From: DAIRVC01 sp036803025 | GTDB lineage: Bacteria > Chloroflexota > Anaerolineae > Anaerolineales > E44-bin32 | Reading direction: 5' to 3' | NCBI GenBank assembly: GCA_036803025.1 | Contig: DAIRVC010000007.1 | Span: forward strand, 1-40,917 | Length of the DNA: 40,917 nt | In this document: one piece after another, positions 32,734 to 40,507 of the stretch | How the letters are laid out: the number at the start of each line of letters is the position of its first letter | How positions within the stretch are numbered: position 1 is the stretch's first letter | The notes under the pieces: generated by a model | Databases searched by the model: none | What the model was told of the DNA's origin: nothing | Seen by the model: the letters and a program-made list of their open reading frames with translations, nothing else | Translations under genes and position numbers: made by a program

Positions 32734-33660
32734 ATGGGCGGCGAGGCGGTGATCCGCACCTGGGAGCTGACCAAGCGCTACGGCAAGACGACGGCCGTCG
32801 ACGGGCTGACGATGGAAGTGCCGCGCGGCGAGGTCTTCGGCTTCCTGGGACCCAATGGCGCCGGCAAGACGACGACGATCGCCATGTTGCTGGGCCTGGT
32901 TCACCCTACAGCGGGCGGGGCCGAGGTGCTCGGCTGCGACATCCGCAAGAACTTGGGCCCCGCTCTGCGGCGCACCGGGGCGACCATCGAGAGCCCGGCC
33001 TTCTATCCCTACCTGTCCGGCAGGGACAACCTGCGCGTGATGGCCCTCAGCGACGGCGGTCCCGGCGCCCGGCGGATCGATCAGGTCCTGGAACGGGTCG
33101 GGCTGACAGAACGCGCCGGCGACCCGTTCAAGGTCTACTCCATGGGCATGAAGCAGCGCCTGGCGCTGGCGGCGGCGTTGTTGAACGATCCGGAATTCCT
33201 CATCCTGGATGAGCCGACCAACGGCCTCGACCCGGCCGGCATTCAGGAGACGCGCAAGATGCTGCGGCAAATGGTCGATGAGCAGGGCAAGAGTGTGTTC
33301 CTGTCGAGTCACTTGCTGCACGAAGTCCAGCAGGTCTGCGATCGCGTTGTCATCATCGACCGAGGACAAGTCATCGCGCAGGGGCGAGTCGACGAACTCC
33401 TGCGCCAGCAGGAAGCCATTCAGGTTGAACTGACCGAGGCGGAAGCCGGAAAAGCCGAGGCGATCCTGCGCGGCCTGGACTGGGTGCAGGCAGTTCGCCG
33501 CGAAGGGACCAGGATCCATGTGTCGGCGCCAGCGGAGCGCTCACGGCAGGTGGCCGAGGTGCTGGCCGCCGCCTCGATCTACCCCAGCCAACTGCTGCGC
33601 GTATCGGCCACTCTAGAGGATCTGTTCCTGACCCTCACCAGGGACAATGACCATGCGTGA
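32734..33660 (+). CDS. ABC-2 exporter ATP-binding protein (BcrA/DrrA-like)
   Basis: This 308-residue ATPase has Walker A GPNGAGKT (39-46), signature YSMGMKQR, Walker B FLILDEPTNGLD and switch His in SSHLLHEV. After the nucleotide-binding domain (to about residue 220) comes a C-terminal regulatory extension of the DrrA/BcrA kind ending VSATLEDLFLTLT. AGAAGGAGA six bases before ATG 32734 fixes the start. It overlaps the first permease gene, so a three-gene exporter operon is likely. Related systems export peptide antibiotics, drugs or lipids. It is distinct from the 7670 system: separate permease genes and no LytTR regulator nearby. Confidence 0.92.
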   Translation: MGGEAVIRTWELTKRYGKTTAVDGLTMEVPRGEVFGFLGPNGAGKTTTIAMLLGLVHPTAGGAEVLGCDIRKNLGPALRRTGATIESPAFYPYLSGRDNLRVMALSDGGPGARRIDQVLERVGLTERAGDPFKVYSMGMKQRLALAAALLNDPEFLILDEPTNGLDPAGIQETRKMLRQMVDEQGKSVFLSSHLLHEVQQVCDRVVIIDRGQVIAQGRVDELLRQQEAIQVELTEAEAGKAEAILRGLDWVQAVRREGTRIHVSAPAERSRQVAEVLAAASIYPSQLLRVSATLEDLFLTLTRDNDHA

Positions 33661-34630
33661 GTGGCTTGGCCTGGTGGCCGCAGAGCTGCTCAAGGTCGGC
33701 CGCCGCAAGATCACCTGGGTCCTGCTCGCAGCCCTCGTGGCCGCCAACGCGCTGCATGGGCGCAGCTTACGGACGGAGCTGCTCGACTACCGCCAGGCCA
33801 TGCAGAGCGGCGTGGGGCGCTTCGGCCAGGCGATCGCCCCGGAGGTCGCCCGGGCGACCGCGGCCGATCTGGCACGGCGCATGACGTTCCCGGACGTGCT
33901 GGACGAGGTGTGGGTCATCACCGACTTCTGGGGGGTGTTCGCGCTGATCATCCTGGCCGCCCTGCAATCCGGTGAGGAATCCGAACTGGGAACCGGCCGG
34001 AGGCTGCTCCTGAGAGGGGTCCGGCGAGGCACCTGGCCGCTGGCCAAACTGTGTGCGCTGGCCGCCGCAGCCGCTGGATTCTGGAGCGTGCTGGCCCTCA
34101 CCATCTTGCCCATCGGCCTATGGACAGAGGCACAAGCCGGAAGCGGCGGCGGACTGGGCGCGCTCGACGGCCATGTGTGGGCCGCGCACTTGGGCCAGCT
34201 GGCGCGCTCGTGGCTGGCGACGATCCCTTATCTGGCCTTCAGCGTGTGGGCGGCGACGCTGGCCCGCGGCGCCGGACCGGCGCTGGCGCTCGGGCTGGGA
34301 GGGCGTTTCGTGGAGCTTGGGTCGACCGTCGCCGGCGCGGTCCTGGTCGGGATGGAAATGATGGAATCCTCGGCGACCCATGCGCTGTACGCGGTCTGGG
34401 CCCCCCTGCATGCGCTGTCCTTTGATTGGAGCGGCAAGGTCATCCGGGCCTGGGGCAACCCGTCCTGGGCCCAGCCGCTCTCACCCATCCCATCCTCTCC
34501 GGTGCGCTACTCCCTGCCCTGGCCCTTCTTCGACAGCCCACTCACCGCGCTGCTCATTCTCCTGGCCTGGACAGTGTTGTGGATCGCCTGGGCCGGCTGG
34601 TCGCTGCGCCGAAGGGACATCACCGCATGA
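33653..34630 (+). CDS. ABC-2 type permease subunit 1
   Basis: The 325-residue protein begins EWLGLVAAELLKVGRRKITWVLL, a classical amphipathic start and first helix. It continues with about six hydrophobic segments and an external loop between helices 1 and 2 (about 40-100). LLRGVRRGTWPLAKL is the cytoplasmic coupling segment of the family. The tail SLRRRDITA is also typical. Two adjacent ATGs, 33647 and 33653, are possible. I choose the latter because AGGGAC is then spaced seven bases away. The start overlaps the ATPase end, and the stop overlaps the next permease as ATGA, so all three are coupled. Confidence 0.87.
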   Translation: MREWLGLVAAELLKVGRRKITWVLLAALVAANALHGRSLRTELLDYRQAMQSGVGRFGQAIAPEVARATAADLARRMTFPDVLDEVWVITDFWGVFALIILAALQSGEESELGTGRRLLLRGVRRGTWPLAKLCALAAAAAGFWSVLALTILPIGLWTEAQAGSGGGLGALDGHVWAAHLGQLARSWLATIPYLAFSVWAATLARGAGPALALGLGGRFVELGSTVAGAVLVGMEMMESSATHALYAVWAPLHALSFDWSGKVIRAWGNPSWAQPLSPIPSSPVRYSLPWPFFDSPLTALLILLAWTVLWIAWAGWSLRRRDITA

Positions 34631-35391
34631 GGCATTGGCCTGGCCTCTTGGCCGCCGAGTTCGCGAAACTCCGACGCCAGGTCGTCTTCCGGGCGGTCGT
34701 CCTATCCCTTCTGATCGGTCCGGGCGTGATGATCCTCGTTCTGCGTCTTGTGTCCAGCGACATCTCGGACATCGTTGTCTCTCCGATGGAAGTGGTCCTG
34801 GGGAGCGTGGTGATCCTGGCCGCGTTCGGCAGTGTGGTGCTTGCCTCGGCGATCCTCGGCCGGGAGTTCGATTGGGGCACGGCCCGGGCGCAGCTGTTGC
34901 GAGGTGTATCGCGCTTCGACCTCCTGCTGGCCAAGCTCATCACGGCGCTCCTATCAACGACCGCAGCCGCGCTATTGGCTGCACTCGTTGGAGTCGCCGA
35001 GGCATGGCTGGCCGGATTGGAGCCGGACGCGTCGCAGGCTGCGCAGGTTGTCACCCGCACACTGGCGCTCGTTCCCCTGGGCTCGCTGGCCTATGTAGGC
35101 GTCACCCTGCTTGGGGCGATCCTGGGCCGCTCGTCTGCCGCAGGCATGCTGGCCGGCCTGGTCCTCTTTCTCGGTGACTTCCTTCTATCGACACTTCGGA
35201 CGCGGATCCCGCTCGGCGAATGGCTGCCGGTCACGAACCTGCTCGCGCTCCTGGGGGGCACATTCACCGTGATCCTCCCTTCCGGCACCGTTCTACCCGA
35301 AAGCCTGGCGGTCGGTCGACTGCTGTTGTTCGGAGCAGCCACCGTCGTCGCCGCGCTGCTCGTCTTCCAACGACGGGACGTCCACCAGTAG
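34627..35391 (+). CDS. ABC-2 type permease subunit 2
   Basis: The 254-residue permease has six hydrophobic segments, an opening LLAAEFAKLRRQVVFRAVVL, the coupling segment EFDWGTARAQLLRGVSRFDLLLAKL and the tail FQRRDVHQ. LLRGV and the following Lys align with subunit 1 LLLRGVRRG...LAKL, so the two are diverged copies that likely form a heterodimer with two copies of the ATPase. It starts inside the stop of subunit 1 (ATGA, 34627-34630). A 35-bp gap follows, then the convergent glycosyltransferase. Cargo unknown. Confidence 0.87.
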   Translation: MRHWPGLLAAEFAKLRRQVVFRAVVLSLLIGPGVMILVLRLVSSDISDIVVSPMEVVLGSVVILAAFGSVVLASAILGREFDWGTARAQLLRGVSRFDLLLAKLITALLSTTAAALLAALVGVAEAWLAGLEPDASQAAQVVTRTLALVPLGSLAYVGVTLLGAILGRSSAAGMLAGLVLFLGDFLLSTLRTRIPLGEWLPVTNLLALLGGTFTVILPSGTVLPESLAVGRLLLFGAATVVAALLVFQRRDVHQ

Positions 35392-35426
35392 GGTCTGGCG
35401 GGTGCTCATTGTGCCGGGCGGATGGG

Positions 35427-36683
35427 TTACGACTGTCCGGCGGGTGGGCGAAGAGCGCTGCCTCGCACAGCCAGGAGGCCGACGAGCGTCAGGAACGGCA
35501 CGGGAAGGTACATCCACGGGCTTTCGGTATTGCCCTGCACAGTGGCGAGGAACAGCCCCCACAATCCGATCCAAGACACGGCCAGCGTCGCGAGGACGAT
35601 CGCCGGCCCGCGCCGAATGCCCGCGCTGGTCCAGGCCGCCAGCACCAGGCATATCGGCGGGAGCAGGACGACGTAGTTGGTGGTCGCCGTCCGCAGGATG
35701 ATCAAGTTGGTGATCACGATCGTGAGCGCCGCCGTCCACTGAAACCAATGCCGCGGCCGGGCCCAGGCCTGCCGCCATTCCCACAACAGATAGATTGCCA
35801 GAACGGCGCTCAAGCCGAGGGTGACGGCCGAATCGGCTCGGCCCAGGAACCCGCCCAGGATCGAGACGGGCGACCCCAGCGCCGTGTAGCCTGGATAGTC
35901 GGCCATCTGGCGCAGCCAGTCGGACGGCCAGCCGGGGAGCAGGAGGTACGACGCGCCGACCAACGCCAGGATCCCCCCCGCGGTCCATCCGACCAGGGTC
36001 CAACGGCGGGCCGAGATGCCCCACAAGATCACCAGAGGAATCAGGAGCACCGCCATCTGCGGCTTGGCGATGGCCAGTGAGAGCAGGAGGCCGGCCAGCC
36101 GGTCCCGGCCTCGATCGATCGCCAACAGCGCGCCGCACAGCAGCACAGCCTCGATGACGGCAAACTGCCCGACGATAATGCTGCGCGCGCCGTGATACCA
36201 GAGCAGGGAAAACAGCGTCAGGGGAACCAACAGGCGCTGGCCGAGCGGCCAGTCGGTCAGGCGCACCCCGATCAGCGCCAGCGCCGCTAGGCCGACTTCG
36301 AGAACGGTCATCCACGCCGCCCGGGCGATCGTGTAGGGGAGCAGTGCGAATGGTGCGAAGAACAGCATGGCCGGGAGCGGGTAGACGAAATGCGCGATGT
36401 CCTCCCCGCTCGCGGCGTCCGCCGGGCGGCCATAGATCCACTGCTGGGCCGCCAGGCTGACCTGAGGATCGTATGGGTTGACGCCCTCAACCACCCAGTA
36501 GCGTGCGCCGACCCAACGCGCCAGGAAATCGTTGCCTCCCGGTGTCTGCACGGCGAAGCGGTAGTTCACCAGGGAGAGCCCGACCAACGCGCCGGCGGCG
36601 AGCACGACCGCCAGGAGGCGGCCCCGTCGGCTGGCCGGCGATCCGGCTTGGAGCGGCTCAGTCTGGAGGGTCGACGGTGTCAT
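35427..36683 (-). CDS. GT87-type (DUF2029) polyprenol-dependent glycosyltransferase
   Basis: The 418-residue membrane protein has about ten helices. The first external loop holds NDFLARWVGARYWVVEGVNPYD (two pieces of one conserved region), the acidic/aromatic pattern of GT-C mannosyltransferases such as PimE-like enzymes. The motif AKPQMAVLLIP in a central helix is also typical of GT87. These enzymes add a sugar from polyprenol phosphate on the outer face of the membrane to lipids, glycans or proteins. The ATG at 36683 is preferred; about 40 upstream in-frame residues look non-coding. It is convergent with the permease operon and stands alone. No other glycan genes are near. Confidence 0.82.
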   Translation of the reverse strand: MTPSTLQTEPLQAGSPASRRGRLLAVVLAAGALVGLSLVNYRFAVQTPGGNDFLARWVGARYWVVEGVNPYDPQVSLAAQQWIYGRPADAASGEDIAHFVYPLPAMLFFAPFALLPYTIARAAWMTVLEVGLAALALIGVRLTDWPLGQRLLVPLTLFSLLWYHGARSIIVGQFAVIEAVLLCGALLAIDRGRDRLAGLLLSLAIAKPQMAVLLIPLVILWGISARRWTLVGWTAGGILALVGASYLLLPGWPSDWLRQMADYPGYTALGSPVSILGGFLGRADSAVTLGLSAVLAIYLLWEWRQAWARPRHWFQWTAALTIVITNLIILRTATTNYVVLLPPICLVLAAWTSAGIRRGPAIVLATLAVSWIGLWGLFLATVQGNTESPWMYLPVPFLTLVGLLAVRGSALRPPAGQS

Positions 36684-36866
36684 GAGGTTGTATCGGGTTG
36701 CGTGTGATCTGCTCGGGCCCTGCCCATAGGGCCGCTGCGGGTCGAGCCGCGCAACCCGTTCCGAATCGGCAACGCGCGCCGGGCAGCGCAGGCTGTCATC
36801 CACACAATCCCAGGTCGCTCGGCATGCTGCTCCGGCCAGGTTCGGCGCGCGCTGAACTTCGGCGGA

Positions 36867-36893
36867 TTGACGAATGCGGAACCGTGCTATTGT
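36867..36893 (+). promoter_or_regulatory. candidate promoter of the 37009 gene
   Basis: TTGACG (36867-36872), 15-bp spacer, TATTGT (36888-36893) preceded by TGC, making an extended -10. The leader would be about 110 nt and contain the hairpin at 36957-36981. Confidence 0.5.
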
Positions 36894-36956
36894 GTATCAA
36901 ATCATAGGCCGGAGTCGGGCGCAAGGGTCTTGCCGGAGGCCCTGTCGCCCGAGACG

Positions 36957-36981
36957 GCCAGGGCGCGCCACGCGCCCTGGC
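36957..36981 (+). promoter_or_regulatory. 11-bp perfect hairpin in the 5' leader of the 37009 gene
   Basis: GCCAGGGCGCG pairs with CGCGCCCTGGC around a CCA loop. It ends 27 bases before ATG 37009 and shortly before a strong GGAGGGGGG ribosome site. No T-tract follows, so it could pause, protect or regulate the transcript rather than terminate it. Confidence 0.6.
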
Positions 36982-37008
36982 TGCGGCAGGCTTGCAGGAG
37001 GGGGGAAG

Positions 37009-37701
37009 ATGCCGTTCACCTCAAATGTCCGAGTCCCGGGCTATCACGCCGAGCGTCTGTTCGACAATCTGGCCCGCTTTCGTAAGGCCTGGTCGCGCTA
37101 CCATCGTCCGGACGATGTGCGCCACTTGCTCAGCTTGTTCCCGCGCGTCACGCTGGAGAGCGGCTACGAACTCGACTATCTGCCGATGGGCGGTACTCCC
37201 ACCGTATGGATCTGGCCGTTCGCCCGGCGCGTCGGGACGAAGGCGGAGAATCTCCCCGAGCTCCTCACGGGCGTGGATCGCGATCGGCTGGCCGGGATGC
37301 GCGGCAGTGAGGCGGGCCGCAAGATCGAGCAAGGTACGCTGTATCGATTCCTGACCTACGAGAAGACCGCCACCGGTCTGTTCGAGTACGCCGTGTTCAT
37401 CAACGAACTGTGGGCGACCAAATCCGCCGCCAAAGCCGGCGACTGGCTCGATATGGAGCCGGTCTTCAGCCGCCGGGTATTCGACGAAATCTTGCGCAAG
37501 TCCACCGGCCAGACCCAGCGGGTGGCGCGGCCCGATTCGTTCGACCCGGTGACGCAGTTGAGCCCGCAAGGGGGCGGCGAGGCGAGCTACCTCGTCTACC
37601 CCGGCGGCGGCTACAAGCGCATCACCGAGATTCGGCTGGTGGTCGACCCCGCCGGCTCGGTCCGCCGGGCCATGGGCAAGGTCATCGCCAACTTCACTTG
37701 A
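37009..37701 (+). CDS. soluble protein of unknown function
   Basis: I do not recognise this 230-residue protein. There is no signal peptide or membrane segment. It contains aromatic, strand-rich stretches (YELDYLPMGGTPTVWIWPFARR, TLYRFLTYEKTATGLFEYAVFINELW are two regions) and helical parts at each end. Positions are mostly charged, with no obvious catalytic motif; a Gly-rich turn LSPQGGGEASYLVYPGGGY occurs near 185-203. GGAGGGGGGAAG before ATG 37009 is very strong, and the gene has its own promoter and a leader hairpin, so it is probably well expressed. A 228-bp gap without visible features follows. Function unknown. Confidence 0.7.
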   Translation: MPFTSNVRVPGYHAERLFDNLARFRKAWSRYHRPDDVRHLLSLFPRVTLESGYELDYLPMGGTPTVWIWPFARRVGTKAENLPELLTGVDRDRLAGMRGSEAGRKIEQGTLYRFLTYEKTATGLFEYAVFINELWATKSAAKAGDWLDMEPVFSRRVFDEILRKSTGQTQRVARPDSFDPVTQLSPQGGGEASYLVYPGGGYKRITEIRLVVDPAGSVRRAMGKVIANFT

Positions 37702-37929
37702 GCCGTTTGCCTGCACAGGCTGGAACAGCCGAGCGCCGTTCGCGCGCCGCAGTGCTCCGCGTCGCGCACAGACGGACGAAGGCCGCGCTGCTCCCAGGCT
37801 GTGCCGCCTCTTGCTCGGCCGTCCCCACATTCGCGTTGGGCGATTGCGGCCAGCCGCGTCCGACGAACCCGAGTCCCCGGCCGGCGGTAGTAGATTGGGA
37901 CGCCCTGCGACCCGCCCCCGAGGAGTGAT

Positions 37930-38307
37930 ATGACCTCTAACCCCGTCTGCTATTGGGAAATCGCTTCGCACGACGCCGACAAGACGGTGGCGTTTCTGCG
38001 CGAACTGTTCGGCTGGCAATTCGAATACGACGAGGCCACGACCATTCACGAGCTCCCGGCGCAGCCCGGCCAAGGTCCCGGCCTCGGCGGTGGCGTCTTC
38101 AGCCTGCGCAAAGCGCGGCTGCCCTTTCTGACCCTGTACGTGCGCGTGGAGGATATTCAGGCCATGGCGCGGCGGGTCGAGGCGTTGGGCGGCCTGATGG
38201 TCATCCCGGTCACAGAGCTTGCCGGTGGCTCGCGCATCTGCCTGTTCAACGAGCCCTCCGGCGTGACCCTGGCGATGATTCAGCCCGCCGTGACGCCGGC
38301 GACCTGA
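37930..38307 (+). CDS. VOC (glyoxalase/bleomycin-resistance) family protein
   Basis: This 125-residue protein has the paired beta-alpha-beta3 modules of the VOC fold: WEIASHDADKTVAFLRELFGWQFEY at the start (one module, two lines of the motif), then YVRVEDIQAMARRVEALGG and a final FNEPSGVTLAMIQP. The GWQF and FNEPSG signatures place it in the 'VOC family' group close to YdcJ/PhnB-like proteins. A single Glu near the C-terminus could bind metal, but a complete metal-binding set is not obvious, so no reaction is assigned. GAGGAG sits six bases before ATG 37930. Its last 28 bases overlap the convergent mutY gene. Confidence 0.85.
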   Translation: MTSNPVCYWEIASHDADKTVAFLRELFGWQFEYDEATTIHELPAQPGQGPGLGGGVFSLRKARLPFLTLYVRVEDIQAMARRVEALGGLMVIPVTELAGGSRICLFNEPSGVTLAMIQPAVTPAT

Positions 38308-39350
38308 TTGGCGATTAGCCGATCGACCTTCCCCATCGGGTAACCGGAGAGGTCGGCCGGCGCCGCCCACTCGATGCGGCTGTGCTCCAGGGCGCGCGGC
38401 TCACCCGCCAGCAGCGAGCACTCGAAGGCGTGGACGCGGATGGAGAAGTGGGTGTAGGCGTGGTCGTACACCCCCAGCGGCGCCCCGACGACGACCTCGA
38501 TGCCCAGCTCCTCGCGCAGCTCCCGGCGCAGGCAGTCGGCCAGTTCCTCTTCGCCCTCCTGCTTGCCGCCGGGGAATTCCCATAGACCCCCCAACAGCTT
38601 GTGCTCCGGCCGACGGCAGACCAGGACCCGGCCGTCCCGGCGCAGCACGGCGGCCGTGACGGCGTGATGCGGGAGCGGCTTACGCCGGTCCCGCACCGGG
38701 CGCTGCAACTGCGTCCCGCGCGCACGCGCCAGGCATCCGCTGGAAAGGGGACAATCCCCGCAGGCTGGCCGGCGCGGGCTGCACACCAGCGTCCCCAGGT
38801 CCATCAAAGCCTGGTTGAAATCCGAGGCACGCCCGTGCGGCAGCATGTCGGCCGCCGCGGATCGCAGCCGCCGCTCCCCTTCCGGCGAGCGCGGATCGAT
38901 CTCCAGGTCGAACAGGCGGGAGAGGACGCGGCGCAGGTTTCCATCGAGCGCCAGGCTGTCCGCGCCGAACGCGATCGCGGCGATGGCCGCCGCGCTGTAG
39001 CGGCCGATGCCGGGCAGCCGCTGCAGGCTCTCGATCGTCGTCGGCAGGCGGCCGTCGTACGCTTCGATCAGGGTGCGCGCCGTCTGATGCAGATGGCGCG
39101 CCCGGCTGTAGTAGCCAAGTCCTTCCCAGGCAGCCAGGACCTGCTCCTGTGAGGCCTCGGCCAAAGCCTGGATCGTGGGGAAGCGCTGCATCCAGCGTTC
39201 GAAGTAGGGGACGACCGCCTCGGCACGGGTCTGCTGCAGCATGACCTCCGAGACCCAGATGACATACGCGTCGCGGCTGCCGCGCCAGGGAAGATCGCGA
39301 GCGTGGCGTTCGTACCAGGTCAGCAGCGCTGTCGCCAGCGGATGAGGCAT
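38280..39350 (-). CDS. mutY: A/G-specific adenine DNA glycosylase
   Basis: The 356-residue repair enzyme has catalytic Glu35 (SEVMLQQT), the HhH motif LPGIGRYSAAAIAAIAFG (112-129) and catalytic Asp136 (LDGNLRRVL). The [4Fe-4S] ligands are Cys190, Cys197, Cys200 and Cys206 (C-x6-C-x2-C-x5-C). A C-terminal Nudix-like domain for 8-oxoG recognition follows; its Nudix box GKQEGEEELADCLRRELREE (262-281, ending G283) looks chemically complete, unlike many MutY copies where it has decayed. It removes A opposite 8-oxoG. The ATG at 39350 follows TACAAT by six bases, so the transcript may be leaderless. Its end overlaps the VOC gene by 28 bp. Confidence 0.94.
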   Translation of the reverse strand: MPHPLATALLTWYERHARDLPWRGSRDAYVIWVSEVMLQQTRAEAVVPYFERWMQRFPTIQALAEASQEQVLAAWEGLGYYSRARHLHQTARTLIEAYDGRLPTTIESLQRLPGIGRYSAAAIAAIAFGADSLALDGNLRRVLSRLFDLEIDPRSPEGERRLRSAAADMLPHGRASDFNQALMDLGTLVCSPRRPACGDCPLSSGCLARARGTQLQRPVRDRRKPLPHHAVTAAVLRRDGRVLVCRRPEHKLLGGLWEFPGGKQEGEEELADCLRRELREELGIEVVVGAPLGVYDHAYTHFSIRVHAFECSLLAGEPRALEHSRIEWAAPADLSGYPMGKVDRLIANQVAGVTAG

Positions 39351-39356
39351 ACGGGG

Positions 39357-39362
39357 ATTGTA
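39357..39362 (-). promoter_or_regulatory. TACAAT -10 box, candidate leaderless start of mutY
   Basis: On the minus strand TACAAT ends six bases before ATG 39350. No ribosome site precedes the start codon. Confidence 0.45.
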
Positions 39363-39459
39363 TCGGAGGAAGGCCGACGGGCGGGCTGCGAGTTCCGCTG
39401 TCTGCCGGAGCCCGGAACTCGGCGGACAGGTGAGCTGCGGAAGCCGACCGGCACCGGCG

Positions 39460-39465
39460 TATAAT
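39460..39465 (+). promoter_or_regulatory. TATAAT -10 box of the 39541 gene
   Basis: Perfect TATAAT, about 75 bp upstream of ATG 39541. No -35 match at 17 bp. The leader would hold GGAGGC as ribosome site. Confidence 0.5.
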
Positions 39466-39540
39466 CGAGGCTCCTGCCTGCCCAACCCCCTCCCTGGTCG
39501 CACTGGCCAGGGGCGTCAATCGAATGGAGGCGTCTTCGAT

Positions 39541-39990
39541 ATGTACGTGGTGCTGCTTTCTCTCCACAACCTGATGCGCTGGGTGGTGCTGGCTCTGGCC
39601 TTGTGGGCGTTGCTGCGCGCCTGGTCCGGGTGGCTCGGCCGGCGCGCATGGACCCCGGCCGACCGGCAGGCCGGGCTGCTTCTGAGCGTGGGCCTGGACG
39701 TTCAGTTCCTTCTGGGTCTGATCCTGGCCTTCGTCAGTCCTCTCATCCAGGCGGCCCTGGCGGATCTCGGCGCGGCGATGGCGGTGGACGAGCTGCGCTT
39801 CTTCATCGTCGAGCATGCCCCGCTGATGTTGGTGGCCGTGATTCTGGCCCACATCAGTTCGGTGGCCGTGCGCAAGGCAGCCGACGATGCCGCTCGGCAG
39901 CGACGGGCTGCCCTGTGGATCACACTGACGGTGCTGGCCTTGCTGGTTGCCATCCCATGGTGGCGCCCGCTGCTGCGGCTGTTCAGCTGA
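39541..39990 (+). CDS. four-helix membrane protein of unknown function
   Basis: The 149-residue protein has four hydrophobic segments, at about 8-27, 45-67, 91-112 and 123-142. One His lies in helix one (SLHNLMRW) and two more in the helix three region (IVEHAPLMLVAVILAHISS). Paired His in a four-helix bundle could suggest heme b, as in small cytochrome-b-type proteins, but this is conjecture. GGAGGC about ten bases before ATG 39541 supports the start. The thioesterase gene follows after 46 bp and the LLM oxidoreductase after that, so the three may form one transcript. Confidence 0.72.
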   Translation: MYVVLLSLHNLMRWVVLALALWALLRAWSGWLGRRAWTPADRQAGLLLSVGLDVQFLLGLILAFVSPLIQAALADLGAAMAVDELRFFIVEHAPLMLVAVILAHISSVAVRKAADDAARQRRAALWITLTVLALLVAIPWWRPLLRLFS

Positions 39991-40036
39991 CCTGTTCCGG
40001 CGCTCCGGCGCCGACGGGTTCCTCCGCTCACCAGCG

Positions 40037-40480
40037 ATGACCGAATTCCGCTTCTTTCATCCGATCGAAGTGCGCTACGGCGACGTGGACGCGCAGGGCC
40101 ACGTCAACAACGTCGTCTACTTCACCTACATGGAACAGGCGCGTGCCAAGTACCTTCAGCACCTCGGCCTGTGGAACGGCCGAGACTTCCTGGACATCGG
40201 CATCATCCTGGCCGAAGAGCGCTGTCGCTTCATCTCGGCCATTCGCTATGGTCAGCCGCTCCGCGTGGGCGTGCGTACCGGGCGACTGGGTAAGAAGAGC
40301 TTCGAGATGATCTACAGCCTCCAGGATGCAGACAGCGGACTCGAACTGGCCGTGGGCACCACCATCCAGGTGGCTTACGACTACCGCGCCGAAGCCTCCA
40401 TTCCATTGCTCCCGGCGTGGCGGAAGGTCCTGGCGTCGTTCGAGGGGCTGGAAGACTCCGCCCCGGTATCGGGCGTGTGA
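40037..40480 (+). CDS. acyl-CoA thioesterase, 4HBT/YbgC-FadM-like hotdog protein
   Basis: The 147-residue hotdog protein has the 4HBT signature VRYGDVDAQGHVNNVVYFTYMEQAR (residues 12-36 in two overlapping motifs), with the catalytic Asp18 in the DAQGHVNN element. It also shows the usual RCRFISAIRYGQPLRV and a tail of variable sequence. Members release CoA from acyl or 4-hydroxybenzoyl thioesters. Substrate unknown. The ribosome site before ATG 40037 is weak, so coupling with the upstream membrane protein gene is possible. The LLM gene starts 27 bp after its stop. Confidence 0.88.
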   Translation: MTEFRFFHPIEVRYGDVDAQGHVNNVVYFTYMEQARAKYLQHLGLWNGRDFLDIGIILAEERCRFISAIRYGQPLRVGVRTGRLGKKSFEMIYSLQDADSGLELAVGTTIQVAYDYRAEASIPLLPAWRKVLASFEGLEDSAPVSGV

Positions 40481-40507
40481 TCACACTGCCGGAATTGAGG
40501 TGCTTGA

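Larger units (their letters stand above)
36684..37008. other. 325-bp divergent intergenic region
   Basis: It lies between the GT87 gene (minus) and the unknown gene at 37009 (plus). I see the plus-strand promoter candidate at 36867-36893 and the hairpin at 36957-36981, and no gene. Confidence 0.65.

Noticed and set aside
32734..35391. Treating the second ABC exporter as a duplicate of the 7670 exporter
   Set aside because: The second system has separate permease genes, a DrrA-like ATPase extension and no LytTR regulator. The similarity is that of the general ABC-2 family.
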